The notes beneath the pieces were generated by a model. The model was not told the DNA's origin. It made no database searches and saw only the letters and a program-made list of their open reading frames with translations. Positions 8,243 to 16,847 of a stretch of 44,173 bases of DNA are shown here, piece by piece (within the stretch, counting starts at the first letter, position 1; the number at the start of each line of letters is the position of its first letter). The translations under genes were made by a program, and so were the position numbers. The DNA comes from Bacteroidia bacterium (GTDB taxonomy: Bacteria > Bacteroidota > Bacteroidia > Bacteroidales > VadinHA17): assembly GCA_026391555.1 (NCBI GenBank), contig JAPLEB010000096.1, positions 1 through 44,173 of the forward strand, written 5' to 3'.

Positions 8243-9556
8243 CTAATTAAAAAGATGTTTACTGAGTAATCTTAAAGCTTCAATTTTGTTGGTTGTATCA
8301 ATAAGAAGTGATAGACTGTTTGGACTTCCACCGTATGAAATCATCTTAAGAGGTATAGTGTTTAATGCTTCAAATATTTCAGGAGCTGAGCCGGTGCGCT
8401 CAGTGCGAAAGTCGCCAACTACGCACACAATTGTCTGGTTCTCTTCTATTTCCACAGTGCCAAGTTCCTTCAGATCTTTTGCTATCTGATTAATAAACTG
8501 TGAATTATCGATTGTGATGGATACAGCCACCTCCGATGTTGTGATCATATCGATGGGTGTCCTGTATGCTTCAAATATCTCGAATACCTTTCTCAGGAAC
8601 CCATAAGCCATTAACATCCTGTCTGATCTGATCCTCAATACTGATATTCCATCTTTTGCCGCTACAGCTTTATAATCCTGAAGGATGGATCCGGAAGTTA
8701 TCAGAGTTCCGGCATCTTCAGGCTCCATGGTGTTCTTGAGCCTGACAGGAATGTTACTCTCGCGGGCTGGATTGACACTTGACGGATGCAATATCTTGGC
8801 ACCAAAATAAGCCAGTTCAGCTGCTTCATCGAACGATAATTCGCGAATCACCTTTGTGTTCTCAACAAACCGTGGGTCGTTATTATGGAAACCGTTAATA
8901 TCTGTCCATATCTGAATTTCTGATGCTTTTACTGCTGCTCCTATTAATGAAGCAGTAAAATCACTCCCTCCGCGTTTCAGATTATCGATTTCTCCATAAG
9001 CATTACGACATATAAAGCCCTGGGTAATAATAATATTTTCAGAAGTGTGATTTTTAAGTTCTCTCTTGATATTTTCTTTTATGTAAAATGAATCAGGTTC
9101 TCCATCCTTATCGATTCGCATAAAGCATAAAGCAGGCAAAAGAATTGATTTAATATTCCTTTCCTGAAGAAGAAGGTGAAATAACGAAGTGGATATAAGT
9201 TCTCCCTGGGCAAGAATTGCTTTTTCCTGAAGCTTTGTAAATACCCTCAGGGTAAAATTCCTGATATACTCAAAATGAGAATCTATCAGTTCATGCCCTT
9301 CTTTTCTGAAAGTATCAGTGGCAAAAAGCTCCTCTACAACCTGATGATATTTTGATCTCAACTCATCATTTTTAAGAGAAGCCTCATTAATATTGCCGGC
9401 ATACAGCAGATCGGTTATCTCTACCAGGCTGTTTGTAGTCCCGGACATGGCAGATAAGACTACAATTTTCCTCTCATCATCATCAATTAATGGTATCAGC
9501 GCTTTTATCCTGTCGGGATTTCCCACTGAAGTCCCACCAAATTTCATTACTTTCAT
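8243..9556 (-). CDS. lysC: Aspartate kinase
   Basis: This protein of about 437 aa begins MKVMKFGGTSVGNPDR, the nucleotide-binding motif of aspartokinases. RGGSDFTASLIGAAVKA and WTDINGFHNNDPR supply substrate-binding loops, and LAYFGAKILHPSS completes the kinase domain. Two ACT domains follow (about residues 290-437, with MITTSEVAVSITID), the usual site of lysine or threonine feedback. It phosphorylates L-aspartate, the first step to lysine, threonine and methionine. I chose ATG 9556; an in-frame ATG at 9586 would add MQVFFNLITG, which is encoded by the leader hairpin. It is co-transcribed with lysA. Confidence 0.95.
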   Translation of the reverse strand: MKVMKFGGTSVGNPDRIKALIPLIDDDERKIVVLSAMSGTTNSLVEITDLLYAGNINEASLKNDELRSKYHQVVEELFATDTFRKEGHELIDSHFEYIRNFTLRVFTKLQEKAILAQGELISTSLFHLLLQERNIKSILLPALCFMRIDKDGEPDSFYIKENIKRELKNHTSENIIITQGFICRNAYGEIDNLKRGGSDFTASLIGAAVKASEIQIWTDINGFHNNDPRFVENTKVIRELSFDEAAELAYFGAKILHPSSVNPARESNIPVRLKNTMEPEDAGTLITSGSILQDYKAVAAKDGISVLRIRSDRMLMAYGFLRKVFEIFEAYRTPIDMITTSEVAVSITIDNSQFINQIAKDLKELGTVEIEENQTIVCVVGDFRTERTGSAPEIFEALNTIPLKMISYGGSPNSLSLLIDTTNKIEALRLLSKHLFN

Positions 9557-9569
9557 ACCTGTTATTAAA

Positions 9570-9617
9570 TTAAAAAAAACCTGCATTTTTTTGCAGGTAC
9601 GTTTTATCTTTATTCAT
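9570..9617 (-). promoter_or_regulatory. Possible attenuator of lysC-lysA: leader peptide overlapping a terminator hairpin
   Basis: On the minus strand, ACCTGCA and TGCAGGT (9579-9598) form a hairpin with a short A loop. It is followed by a run of eight T residues, all ending about 14-20 bp before the lysC ATG. This is a terminator shape placed where it would stop the operon. A 15-codon reading frame, MNKDKTYLQKNAGFF, begins at 9617, contains three lysines, runs through the hairpin and stops in the T-run at 9570. The layout suits ribosome-coupled attenuation, but the frame may be coincidental. Confidence 0.4.
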
Positions 9618-9950
9618 ACATAATACTCACATTATGACAAAGCAGACCTGATATACAGATGTTTAATACACCACAAGAACTTTATTATCTGTTTGTTCAG
9701 ATATTAATAATCAGGGAGCAAAAATAAACTTTTAATTAATACATAATAAACTATTGGAGAAATTTTTATTACAGGATGAAACTTCTGACTTACCCGTAAC
9801 CGGCATGTGGCTTGAGGCTTGAGGCTTGAGGTATGTGGCATAAGTCCCGATGCCCCTCGCCCCATAACTCACAAGTTTGTTATCCTTTTTCAAAACTTTT
9901 TTCTTTAATTTCATTTTTATTTTTACTTTTGCACCCGCTATCTTTTCCCT
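9618..9950. other. Non-coding interval between lysC leader and tRNA genes
   Basis: This is AT-rich sequence that probably contains the lysC promoter. A short imperfect tandem (GGCTTGA three times, about 9809-9829) lies in it. No credible gene was found; the small minus-strand frame at 9732-9914 has no family features. Confidence 0.5.
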
Positions 9951-10034
9951 GCCCAGATGGCGAAATTGGTAGACGCGCTAGTTTCAGGGACTAGTGTCAG
10001 CAATGATGTGCAGGTTCGAGTCCTGTTCTGGGCA
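9951..10034 (+). tRNA. tRNA-Leu (CAG)
   Basis: This is an 84-nt class II tRNA. The acceptor stem pairs GCCCAGA with TCTGGGC, with A73 following. The D-loop segment is AAATTGGTAGACGCG, the anticodon stem is CTAGT/ACTAG with loop TTCAGGG, and there is a long variable arm. The T arm is GGTTCGAGTCC. The anticodon CAG reads CUG. CCA is not encoded. Confidence 0.95.
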
Positions 10035-10047
10035 CAAACCCCATCTT

Positions 10048-10131
10048 GCCCAGATGGTGAAATTGGTAGACACGCCAGCTTGAGGGGCTGGTGCCGGTTA
10101 CGGTGTGCAAGTTCGAGTCTTGTTCTGGGCA
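10048..10131 (+). tRNA. tRNA-Leu (GAG)
   Basis: This is an 84-nt class II tRNA, 13 bp after the first and nearly identical in the acceptor and T arms. The anticodon stem is CCAGC/GCTGG with loop TTGAGGG, giving anticodon GAG (CUU/CUC). The long variable arm is typical of tRNA-Leu. CCA is not encoded. The pair probably arose by tandem duplication and anticodon divergence. Confidence 0.95.
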
Positions 10132-10202
10132 CTATAAAAGGCAAAAGGATAAAGGCAAAAGGCAAATCAAGAAAAAACTTTTTCCTTTTTCCTTTTTCCT
10201 TT

Positions 10203-13160
10203 TTACTTGATAGTCGAATCATAAATTGCCTGAAGTATTTCCGACCTGATATTCAGATCAGACAAAAGGTTATTATTTCTTGTCGGATAAACCCTGTTGC
10301 ATAAGAAAATATAGGTAATTTCAAAAGCAGGATCAATCCACACAAATGTCCCGGTATAACCCGCATGACCAAAACTTGAAGGGGTAGCGCTCATTGCCGG
10401 GTAAGCCTCTTTTTCTGTCAGTTCAGAGTTATTCAGAAGAGGTTTATCAAATCCGAGGCCTCTACGGTTATCATTCTCCGGGAACTGAACCCTGGTGTAC
10501 TCTTCCATAACATCATGGCTAATCAGTTGTTCCCCGCCATATTCTCCCATTCTGCGATAGAGTTCCATCAACTTCATAAGATCGTTTGCTGTTGCGAATT
10601 GCCCGGCGTGGCCCGATATTCCACCCAACATCGCGGCTCCTTCATCGTGTACCGTACCGTGCAAAAGTTGTTTTCTGAAAAGGGAATCATATTCAGTAGG
10701 AACAATCCTGCTTAACGGGTATTTCAGATACGGGTTGAAAGCAATATCATAAGCGCCGATTTTTTGATAAATATTTTCAGTAACAAAATCATACCATTTC
10801 TGACCTGATAATTTTTCTATAATTTCAGGTGCAATTATAAATGTAAGATCAGAATAGAGGTATTTTTTTTCACCAACAGGGCTTTTTTTAATTTCAGAAA
10901 AAATTTTCTTCCTGTAATTTTTATTAATATATAGCCCTTGTGCAACTTCCAACGGAAATTTCTCTGAAAATTCAGGTTCCAGGGTATTGTGTTTAAACTT
11001 TCCATTTTTTTTAACGGTTTCCTTCCAGAAAGGAATCCAGGCTGTTAGTCCGGCCTGGTGAGTCAGCACATCCCTTAATAAAAGATTATCCTTGTTTGAA
11101 TGTTTGAAATAGGGAAGATAATTCCCTAAAGTCTCATCAGGAGAGAACTTCTCTTCAGTGTCAAGAAGCATTAGCCCGGGAAGCGTTGCAGAGACCTTCG
11201 TAACTGACGCAAGATCAAAGAGGTCATCTTCCAGAACGGGAACCCTGTTATCATAGGTCTGATATCCATAAGTCTTCCGGAAGATTACAACACCTTTTCT
11301 GGCGGCCATAACCTCACATCCCGGAAAGGCTTTTGCAGTTAGACCGATATTCACTATTGAGTCTATCTTCCTGTTAAGAATTTCAGATGACATGCCCACA
11401 CTTTCCGGTAATCCATACTGCATCCTGATGTTACCGGGAGTTATTATTCCAAAACCTGAGGGCCAGTTTTCATTTATTGTAACAGGAAGAAATCCGCGGG
11501 CGCCGATACCGCCGAAAATGAGCTGAGCTGACAGATCTTCTGTGTATTCATTCTCCTGGTAAGCAATTATAAGACCATCAGTATTTTGTAGAGAGTTGAT
11601 TCTTGCAATGGCATAAGGATTTCCAAAATATGTTATGATACATTTATTTCCGGAATTGAGCTTTTCAAGAAAACTGTCAAGACCTTCAGGTATACCAAAA
11701 TTCATTACAGATCTCTGGTCAGTATTAAAGACTCCTGCAATTACCAGATCATATTTTTCCAGCTTTTTAAGCAGACTGGTAGCTTTTTTCTGATTAAGCG
11801 TATCAATGAAATAATTATCAACAGTAGTGTATTTTGAAATTCTTAACTGGTAAGGTGTTATTCCTCCATGGTTTATGGCAAGTGTTGCAATTTTAAGGTT
11901 TGCCAGGTTCCTTACCGGGATGACATTTTGTTTGTTATTAAGTACAGTCAACGCATTTGCATAAAGGTCACGTATTAATGCTTTGGATGTCATAGGAGAT
12001 AACTCCTTGTCAATATTTTCTTTATTAATTGTTTGTAGTTTGTTTAACCCCGACCAGTACTTCAGGGCAAGTATCTTTCTGCATTTAAGAGCTATATCTT
12101 CATTTGTAAGTTTTTTCGATTTGATGTAGCTTTTCGTTTCTTTGATGGCTTCCTCAACATTTGTAACAAATTCAATTACATCGTTACCTGCCTCAAGAGC
12201 TTTTGCGTCAACTTCACCAGGTTTAAAATATTTTGTAACCCCCTGCATATTCATTGCATCAGTGATTATCAGTCCCTTGAATCCTAGTTCATTCTTAAGC
12301 AAACCTTTAATAATGACTGGGGAAAGGGTAGAGGGAAGCCCTGTTGTTGTATCGAGTGAAGGCAGGTTGAGGTGGGCAGTCATTATGCTTCCGATCCCTT
12401 CACTTATAAGCTTACGAAAGGGATAGAGCTCAATGCTGTCGAGCCGCTGCCTGGAATGTATTATTAAAGGCAGATCAAGATGGGAATCAACATTTGTATC
12501 ACCATGCCCCGGAAAATGCTTTGCAGTCGCCATAACGCCGTTATCCTGCATACCCTTAATGTACATAATGGTTTTCAATGTAACTTTATCCCTGTTTTCT
12601 CCAAATGAGCGGTAGTTAATAACCGGATTAAGGGGATTAACATTAATGTCGGCAACGGGAGCTAAATTTATTTGCATGCCCAGCCGTTTAAACTGAGAAG
12701 CAACAGCTTTCCCGAACTGATATATCAGGGAATCATTTTTTATAGCGCCCAGTGTCATCTGATAAGGGAATTTTTCTACATTGTCGAGCCTCATACCGAT
12801 ACCCCACTCTGCATCAAGTGAGATAATCAGAGGAACCCTGGAAATTTTCTGGTAAAAACTGGTCAATTCGGCCTGTTTCTCAGCTGTTCCCTGGAAGAAA
12901 ACAATGCCTCCGACTCCATATTTCCTGATGATATCGCTCATCTCAACTTCATGAGATACATCCCTGTTGGAATAACCTGCAACCCAGATGCATTGGGCTA
13001 TCTGTTGCTCAGTTGAAAGAGTATTCAGTACAGAATCAACCCAGGGGTGGTTCATATATTTTAGAAATGGGGGATCAGTTTGTTGTGAAAAGGATGGCAA
13101 ATATACGGCAATCGCAATCAGAATGATCAAAAGAGTAGTAGTATGAGTGCGTGGATGCAT
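10203..13160 (-). CDS. GH3 beta-N-acetylhexosaminidase fused to a serine beta-lactamase-like domain
   Basis: This is a 985-aa exported protein with an N-terminal signal peptide ending about PSFSQQ. Residues 30-400 form a GH3 domain with the NagZ-type catalytic loop KHFPGHGDTNVDSH (about residue 215) and ITDAMNMQGV. A GH3 C-terminal-like domain follows. From about 600 a class C beta-lactamase/esterase-like domain carries SVTK (about residue 652, nucleophile Ser), YSD and HAGYTG. This fusion is known in Bacteroidota. The GH3 part should release GlcNAc from muropeptides, while the second domain's substrate is unknown (peptide or ester bond). With the AmgK- and MurU-like genes divergent and adjacent, a role in peptidoglycan sugar recycling is likely. 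Confidence 0.92.
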   Translation of the reverse strand: MHPRTHTTTLLIILIAIAVYLPSFSQQTDPPFLKYMNHPWVDSVLNTLSTEQQIAQCIWVAGYSNRDVSHEVEMSDIIRKYGVGGIVFFQGTAEKQAELTSFYQKISRVPLIISLDAEWGIGMRLDNVEKFPYQMTLGAIKNDSLIYQFGKAVASQFKRLGMQINLAPVADINVNPLNPVINYRSFGENRDKVTLKTIMYIKGMQDNGVMATAKHFPGHGDTNVDSHLDLPLIIHSRQRLDSIELYPFRKLISEGIGSIMTAHLNLPSLDTTTGLPSTLSPVIIKGLLKNELGFKGLIITDAMNMQGVTKYFKPGEVDAKALEAGNDVIEFVTNVEEAIKETKSYIKSKKLTNEDIALKCRKILALKYWSGLNKLQTINKENIDKELSPMTSKALIRDLYANALTVLNNKQNVIPVRNLANLKIATLAINHGGITPYQLRISKYTTVDNYFIDTLNQKKATSLLKKLEKYDLVIAGVFNTDQRSVMNFGIPEGLDSFLEKLNSGNKCIITYFGNPYAIARINSLQNTDGLIIAYQENEYTEDLSAQLIFGGIGARGFLPVTINENWPSGFGIITPGNIRMQYGLPESVGMSSEILNRKIDSIVNIGLTAKAFPGCEVMAARKGVVIFRKTYGYQTYDNRVPVLEDDLFDLASVTKVSATLPGLMLLDTEEKFSPDETLGNYLPYFKHSNKDNLLLRDVLTHQAGLTAWIPFWKETVKKNGKFKHNTLEPEFSEKFPLEVAQGLYINKNYRKKIFSEIKKSPVGEKKYLYSDLTFIIAPEIIEKLSGQKWYDFVTENIYQKIGAYDIAFNPYLKYPLSRIVPTEYDSLFRKQLLHGTVHDEGAAMLGGISGHAGQFATANDLMKLMELYRRMGEYGGEQLISHDVMEEYTRVQFPENDNRRGLGFDKPLLNNSELTEKEAYPAMSATPSSFGHAGYTGTFVWIDPAFEITYIFLCNRVYPTRNNNLLSDLNIRSEILQAIYDSTIK

Positions 13161-13325
13161 AATATCGATTTTTTATTGAGCCTGACTTAAAACAATTCAT
13201 CAGATGAATCAATCAAATGTAATGATTATTTTTACGCAACATTATTCGGATTCATTTATGGCAAAAAGGAGAAAGTAAAAAGAATTCAAATGAGTTGGAT
13301 AATATATAAATAGAGAAAAATATTC

Positions 13326-14360
13326 ATGGATGAAATAAACATAATATCAGCTGGTTACAGAGAGCTTTTCGGGGGTTCTGATTTAAAAATTATCGCGTTG
13401 CCAAAGTCGGGTTCTGACAGGAGATATTTTAGAATTATTGACGGAACGAAGACCATAATCGGGGCATATAATGCTAACCCGGAAGAAAACGAAGCTTTTA
13501 TCGGATTCACAAAACACTTCATTTACAAAGGACTTCCAGTACCGGAAATATTTGGTTATATTCCTGAAAAATACATCTACTTTCTTCAGAATCTGGGTGA
13601 TACCAATCTTTATACGTGGCTCCATAATAAACCGGATATTTCAGATTTCAGCATTGAGACAAAAAATCTTTACAGGAAAATTCTTGATAATTTAATTCTC
13701 TTTCAGACCAAAGGTATTGATGGCCTGAACCTCGACCTCTGCTATCCTCACAGAAGCTTTGATCGTCAGTCGATGATGTGGGATATGAATTATTTTAAGT
13801 ATATGTTATTAAAGCTTCTCGCGGTATCTTTCAACGAACGCCACCTCGAACAGGACTTTAATTCATTGGCTGATTATCTTCTTGAGACCGGGCAGGACTA
13901 TTTTCTTTACCGCGACTTCCAGACTGCAAATATAATGATAGTGGGAGAGGAACCTTGGTTCATCGATTACCAGGGTGGCAGGAAAGGCGCCCCACAATAT
14001 GATGTTGCATCATTATTATACGATGCAAAGATCCCAATGTTACAGGAGAACCGGGAAGAACTTCTCGGATACTATATTGATAAATTTTGTTCAGTTTCAA
14101 AGGAGGACAGACAAAAATTCAGGGGGTATTACATGGGATTCAGCGTGATACGTATAATGCAGGCACTTGGAGCATTCGGTTTCAGGGGTTTATATGAACA
14201 AAAACCTACTTTTATTGATAGTATTGTGCCGGGTGTAACTCTGCTTCTGCAGGTGATTGATTCTGCTGAAAACCATATTAAGCTCCCGGAATTGTACCAC
14301 ACTATCAGGTCAATTCCTAATTCTCAGATGTTTATTAGACTTTCTGACGGTAATCATTAA
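13326..14360 (+). CDS. AmgK-like sugar kinase (N-acetylmuramate/GlcNAc anomeric kinase), APH fold
   Basis: This 344-aa protein has the aminoglycoside-phosphotransferase fold. The catalytic loop is YFLYRDFQTANIMI (about residue 193, Asp base and Asn metal ligand). The metal-binding DFG-equivalent is WFIDYQGGRKGAPQYDVASLLYD. These blocks are those of AmgK, which phosphorylates MurNAc and GlcNAc at C1, rather than of antibiotic kinases. The gene sits 10 bp before a MurU-like nucleotidyltransferase, the standard AmgK-MurU order that leads to UDP-MurNAc and bypasses de novo synthesis and fosfomycin. The divergent GH3 fusion fits the same recycling pathway. The substrate is inferred from context. 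Confidence 0.8.
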   Translation: MDEINIISAGYRELFGGSDLKIIALPKSGSDRRYFRIIDGTKTIIGAYNANPEENEAFIGFTKHFIYKGLPVPEIFGYIPEKYIYFLQNLGDTNLYTWLHNKPDISDFSIETKNLYRKILDNLILFQTKGIDGLNLDLCYPHRSFDRQSMMWDMNYFKYMLLKLLAVSFNERHLEQDFNSLADYLLETGQDYFLYRDFQTANIMIVGEEPWFIDYQGGRKGAPQYDVASLLYDAKIPMLQENREELLGYYIDKFCSVSKEDRQKFRGYYMGFSVIRIMQALGAFGFRGLYEQKPTFIDSIVPGVTLLLQVIDSAENHIKLPELYHTIRSIPNSQMFIRLSDGNH

Positions 14361-14370
14361 TACCTGACAA

Positions 14371-15093
14371 ATGAAAGCAATGATCCTGGCTGCAGGAAAG
14401 GGCACGAGGCTTGGTAAGATTACAGAAAGCATTCCCAAGGCTCTTGTTGTTATCAATGGGAAAACTGCTCTTCAGCTTGCAGTTGAGAAATGTTCCGTGC
14501 ATGGCTTTAACGACATAATAATAAATGTGCACCATTTCGCAGATATGGTTGAAGATGAGGTAAAAAGGCTCAATAAAATGGGATTCAGAATCTCTGTTTC
14601 GGATGAGAGAGAGATGCTTCTTGAGACAGGCGGAGGATTATTTAAAGCCAGAGGATTCTTCGATAAAAGCCCTTTCCTTATTTATAACGTAGATATAGTA
14701 TCTGATCTTGATCTTTCATCTCTGTATAGATTCCATCTTGAAAAGAAAGGACTTGCCACCCTGGCAGTAAGGAACCGTCGGGGAAACAGGTTCTACCTTG
14801 TTGATAAATCAGGGCTGATAAAGGGATGGCGAAACAAAGCCACTGGTGAGCAGATACTATCTGGAACGACGTCTGAAGAGCTTTCGGAAATAGCATTTTC
14901 GAGCATGCATATTGTTGAACCTGAGGTATTTAATTATATGGATGAAGGTGTCTATACAATGACTACTCTTTATCTCAGTCTCGCTGCAGAACACAATATA
15001 TTTACCTTCAGAGATGATGAAGGTTATTGGGGAGATATAGGAACTCCGGAAAGTCTCGGGGAGGTCAGAAAAATGCTTGATACAAATAAATAA
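14371..15093 (+). CDS. MurU-like nucleotidyltransferase (MurNAc-1-P uridylyltransferase family)
   Basis: This 240-aa protein has the sugar-nucleotidyltransferase Rossmann-like fold. The N-terminal signature MKAMILAAGKGTRLGKITESIPK binds NTP, and KALVVINGKTALQLAVEKC follows. The metal Asp is in IYNVDIVSDLD, and the C-terminal GYWGDIGTPESL completes the site. In AmgK-MurU operons the enzyme makes UDP-MurNAc from MurNAc-1-P and UTP. It is co-directional with the kinase at a 10-bp gap. The general NTP-transferase assignment is certain, while the MurU function is inferred from the neighbour. Confidence 0.85.
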   Translation: MKAMILAAGKGTRLGKITESIPKALVVINGKTALQLAVEKCSVHGFNDIIINVHHFADMVEDEVKRLNKMGFRISVSDEREMLLETGGGLFKARGFFDKSPFLIYNVDIVSDLDLSSLYRFHLEKKGLATLAVRNRRGNRFYLVDKSGLIKGWRNKATGEQILSGTTSEELSEIAFSSMHIVEPEVFNYMDEGVYTMTTLYLSLAAEHNIFTFRDDEGYWGDIGTPESLGEVRKMLDTNK

Positions 15094-15160
15094 ATTTGTT
15101 TCTCGTTTCTCGTTTATCTCCATTAAACCCGAAACGCGAAACGAAAAACGCGAAACAACA
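15092..15160. terminator. Imperfect inverted repeat between convergent genes
   Basis: GTTTCTCGTTTCTCGTTT on the left can pair imperfectly with the AAACGCGAAAC and CGAAAAACGCGAAAC tracts on the right. The position between the converging MurU-like and TrkH genes suggests a shared terminator. There is no strong T-run, so this is tentative. Confidence 0.3.
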
Positions 15161-15168
15161 CACCCGGA

Positions 15169-16614
15169 TTATAGTTTCCAGAAAGTTCTCGTAAAAATGG
15201 TGAATACAGTAATAATTTCCAGCCTCCCGATAATCATCAACAGACTTAGAACTACCTTACTCACCTCGGGTATATGGGCAAAATTGCTCATCGGACCAAC
15301 AGTGCCAAGACCCGGTCCGATTCCTGCCATACATGTTGCCACTGAACTGGCTGCGGAAACCGGATCAACACCTGTTACCACTACTATAATTGTTCCAAGT
15401 ATAAAAAGAAACAGGTACAAAACAACAAAGGAAAGTATGGAGATGTTGGTATTCTCAGCAATGCTCTTCCCATTTAATTTTATGAATGATATAGATTTTG
15501 GGTGATTAAGCTTGATAAAAACGTTTTTAATGTTTTTCAGTACAATTAAATGTCTCGCCATCTTAATTCCACCGCTTGTGGAACCGGTACTTCCCCCTGA
15601 AAACATCATAACAAAGATTAATAGAACAGCTGTTAAAGGCCAGAGGATATAATCGGCTGAGGCAAATCCGGTGCAGGTCATGATGGAAATAATCTGGAAA
15701 AAACCATCGCGAAATGATTCCTCAAATGTTCTGGTTGAGTTAACCAGCAGAATTATTGTTGCAATTGCACCGGCCATTATGACAACGACAATATAAAACC
15801 AAAGCTCTTCATTTTGCCTGACTTTCTTGAAGTTTAACTTCACCAGATAGTAATAAACAACCTGGCTTGTACCTGCCAGGAACATGAAAATCATAACAAT
15901 ATATTGACTGTAAGAAGAATAGAACAGCAGACTGTTATTCTTAGTTGAAAAACCTCCCGTGGCTATCGTACCAAAAGAGTGACAAATACTGTCAAAAAGT
16001 GTCATGTCACCTATATTCAGCAATACTATTTCGGCAAGGGTAAGTACAAGGTAAATAAACAATACCCTGAATCCGATTGCCTTGGTTTTAGGGTGAATTT
16101 TTTCTTTCATAGATGATTCAAGACTGAATAGCTGGTACCCGGTAACCCTCAATGAAGGGAGGATAATTATTACCAGCACTATGATCCCTATTCCTCCAAC
16201 CCAGTGCGTCAGGCTTCGCCAGAAGAGTATCGAGTAAGGCAGTATTTCAACATCCTTCAGGATAGAAGAACCTGTAGTGGAAAAGCCTGAAGTGGATTCA
16301 AAAAATGCATCAATAAATGAGGGGATTGTACCACTAAAAAGATAGGGTAATGTCCCTAATAATGAGAAGACCACCCATGATAAGGTGACTGCCAGATATC
16401 CATCCCTGCTGCTGAATTTATTCTTATCAGCATCTCTTGTTACGAGATAAAATATTGCTGATAACAAGATAGTTATGACAGCCGACCAGAGGAATGGATA
16501 AGGAGACTCCTTATAAATAAATACAACAGGCAAACAGAATAGATACGATATTGTCTCTATCAGCAGAATGGTACTTAATATCCGTAGAATTAACAAAGGA
16601 TTGATCAGCTTCAT
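15169..16614 (-). CDS. trkH: Potassium uptake transporter subunit TrkH
   Basis: This 481-aa membrane protein belongs to the Trk/Ktr/HKT superfamily. Four pore-loop segments with selectivity-filter glycines are visible: STSGFSTTGSS, GTIATGGFST, MTCTGFASADY and GIGPGLGTVGP, each between hydrophobic helix pairs. The GGSTGSTSGGIKM stretch is the intramembrane gating loop typical of TrkH. It imports K+ with the NAD-binding subunit TrkA, which is not adjacent here. It is convergent with the MurU-like gene and transcribed alone. Confidence 0.94.
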   Translation of the reverse strand: MKLINPLLILRILSTILLIETISYLFCLPVVFIYKESPYPFLWSAVITILLSAIFYLVTRDADKNKFSSRDGYLAVTLSWVVFSLLGTLPYLFSGTIPSFIDAFFESTSGFSTTGSSILKDVEILPYSILFWRSLTHWVGGIGIIVLVIIILPSLRVTGYQLFSLESSMKEKIHPKTKAIGFRVLFIYLVLTLAEIVLLNIGDMTLFDSICHSFGTIATGGFSTKNNSLLFYSSYSQYIVMIFMFLAGTSQVVYYYLVKLNFKKVRQNEELWFYIVVVIMAGAIATIILLVNSTRTFEESFRDGFFQIISIMTCTGFASADYILWPLTAVLLIFVMMFSGGSTGSTSGGIKMARHLIVLKNIKNVFIKLNHPKSISFIKLNGKSIAENTNISILSFVVLYLFLFILGTIIVVVTGVDPVSAASSVATCMAGIGPGLGTVGPMSNFAHIPEVSKVVLSLLMIIGRLEIITVFTIFTRTFWKL

Positions 16615-16744
16615 ATTCAGGTTCCGGAATTTTCAGGATACAAATATAAGCAGAATTACTATTGATATACTTGTCCATTGAATCGGAAATACAATGATTC
16701 AATTAAGTATGATAAAAGTCTATTGATTGGTCATTTTTATATCA

Positions 16745-16752
16745 TATATTTG
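16745..16752 (+). promoter_or_regulatory. Candidate -7 box for the spermidine genes
   Basis: TATATTTG fits TAnnTTTG, with a TTGG about 18 bp upstream, and lies 95 bp before the carboxynorspermidine dehydrogenase ATG. Confidence 0.35.
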
Positions 16753-16847
16753 GATCAGCTATTTGGTAACACAATTCTTTGGTTAATATTTTTAAATCTT
16801 CAAATTTTTTACATACTACCTGACTAACGTGTTGTAATATTGAATAT

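Noticed and set aside
9599-9760. Lysine riboswitch upstream of lysC
   Set aside because: The leader is short and AT-rich, and I see none of the conserved L-box helices.
9732-9914. Small minus-strand protein of about 60 aa
   Set aside because: Low-complexity composition, no conserved features, lies in repeat-bearing intergenic DNA.
9938-10304. Reading frames on both strands across the tRNA genes
   Set aside because: They overlap two clear tRNA-Leu genes and have no family similarity.
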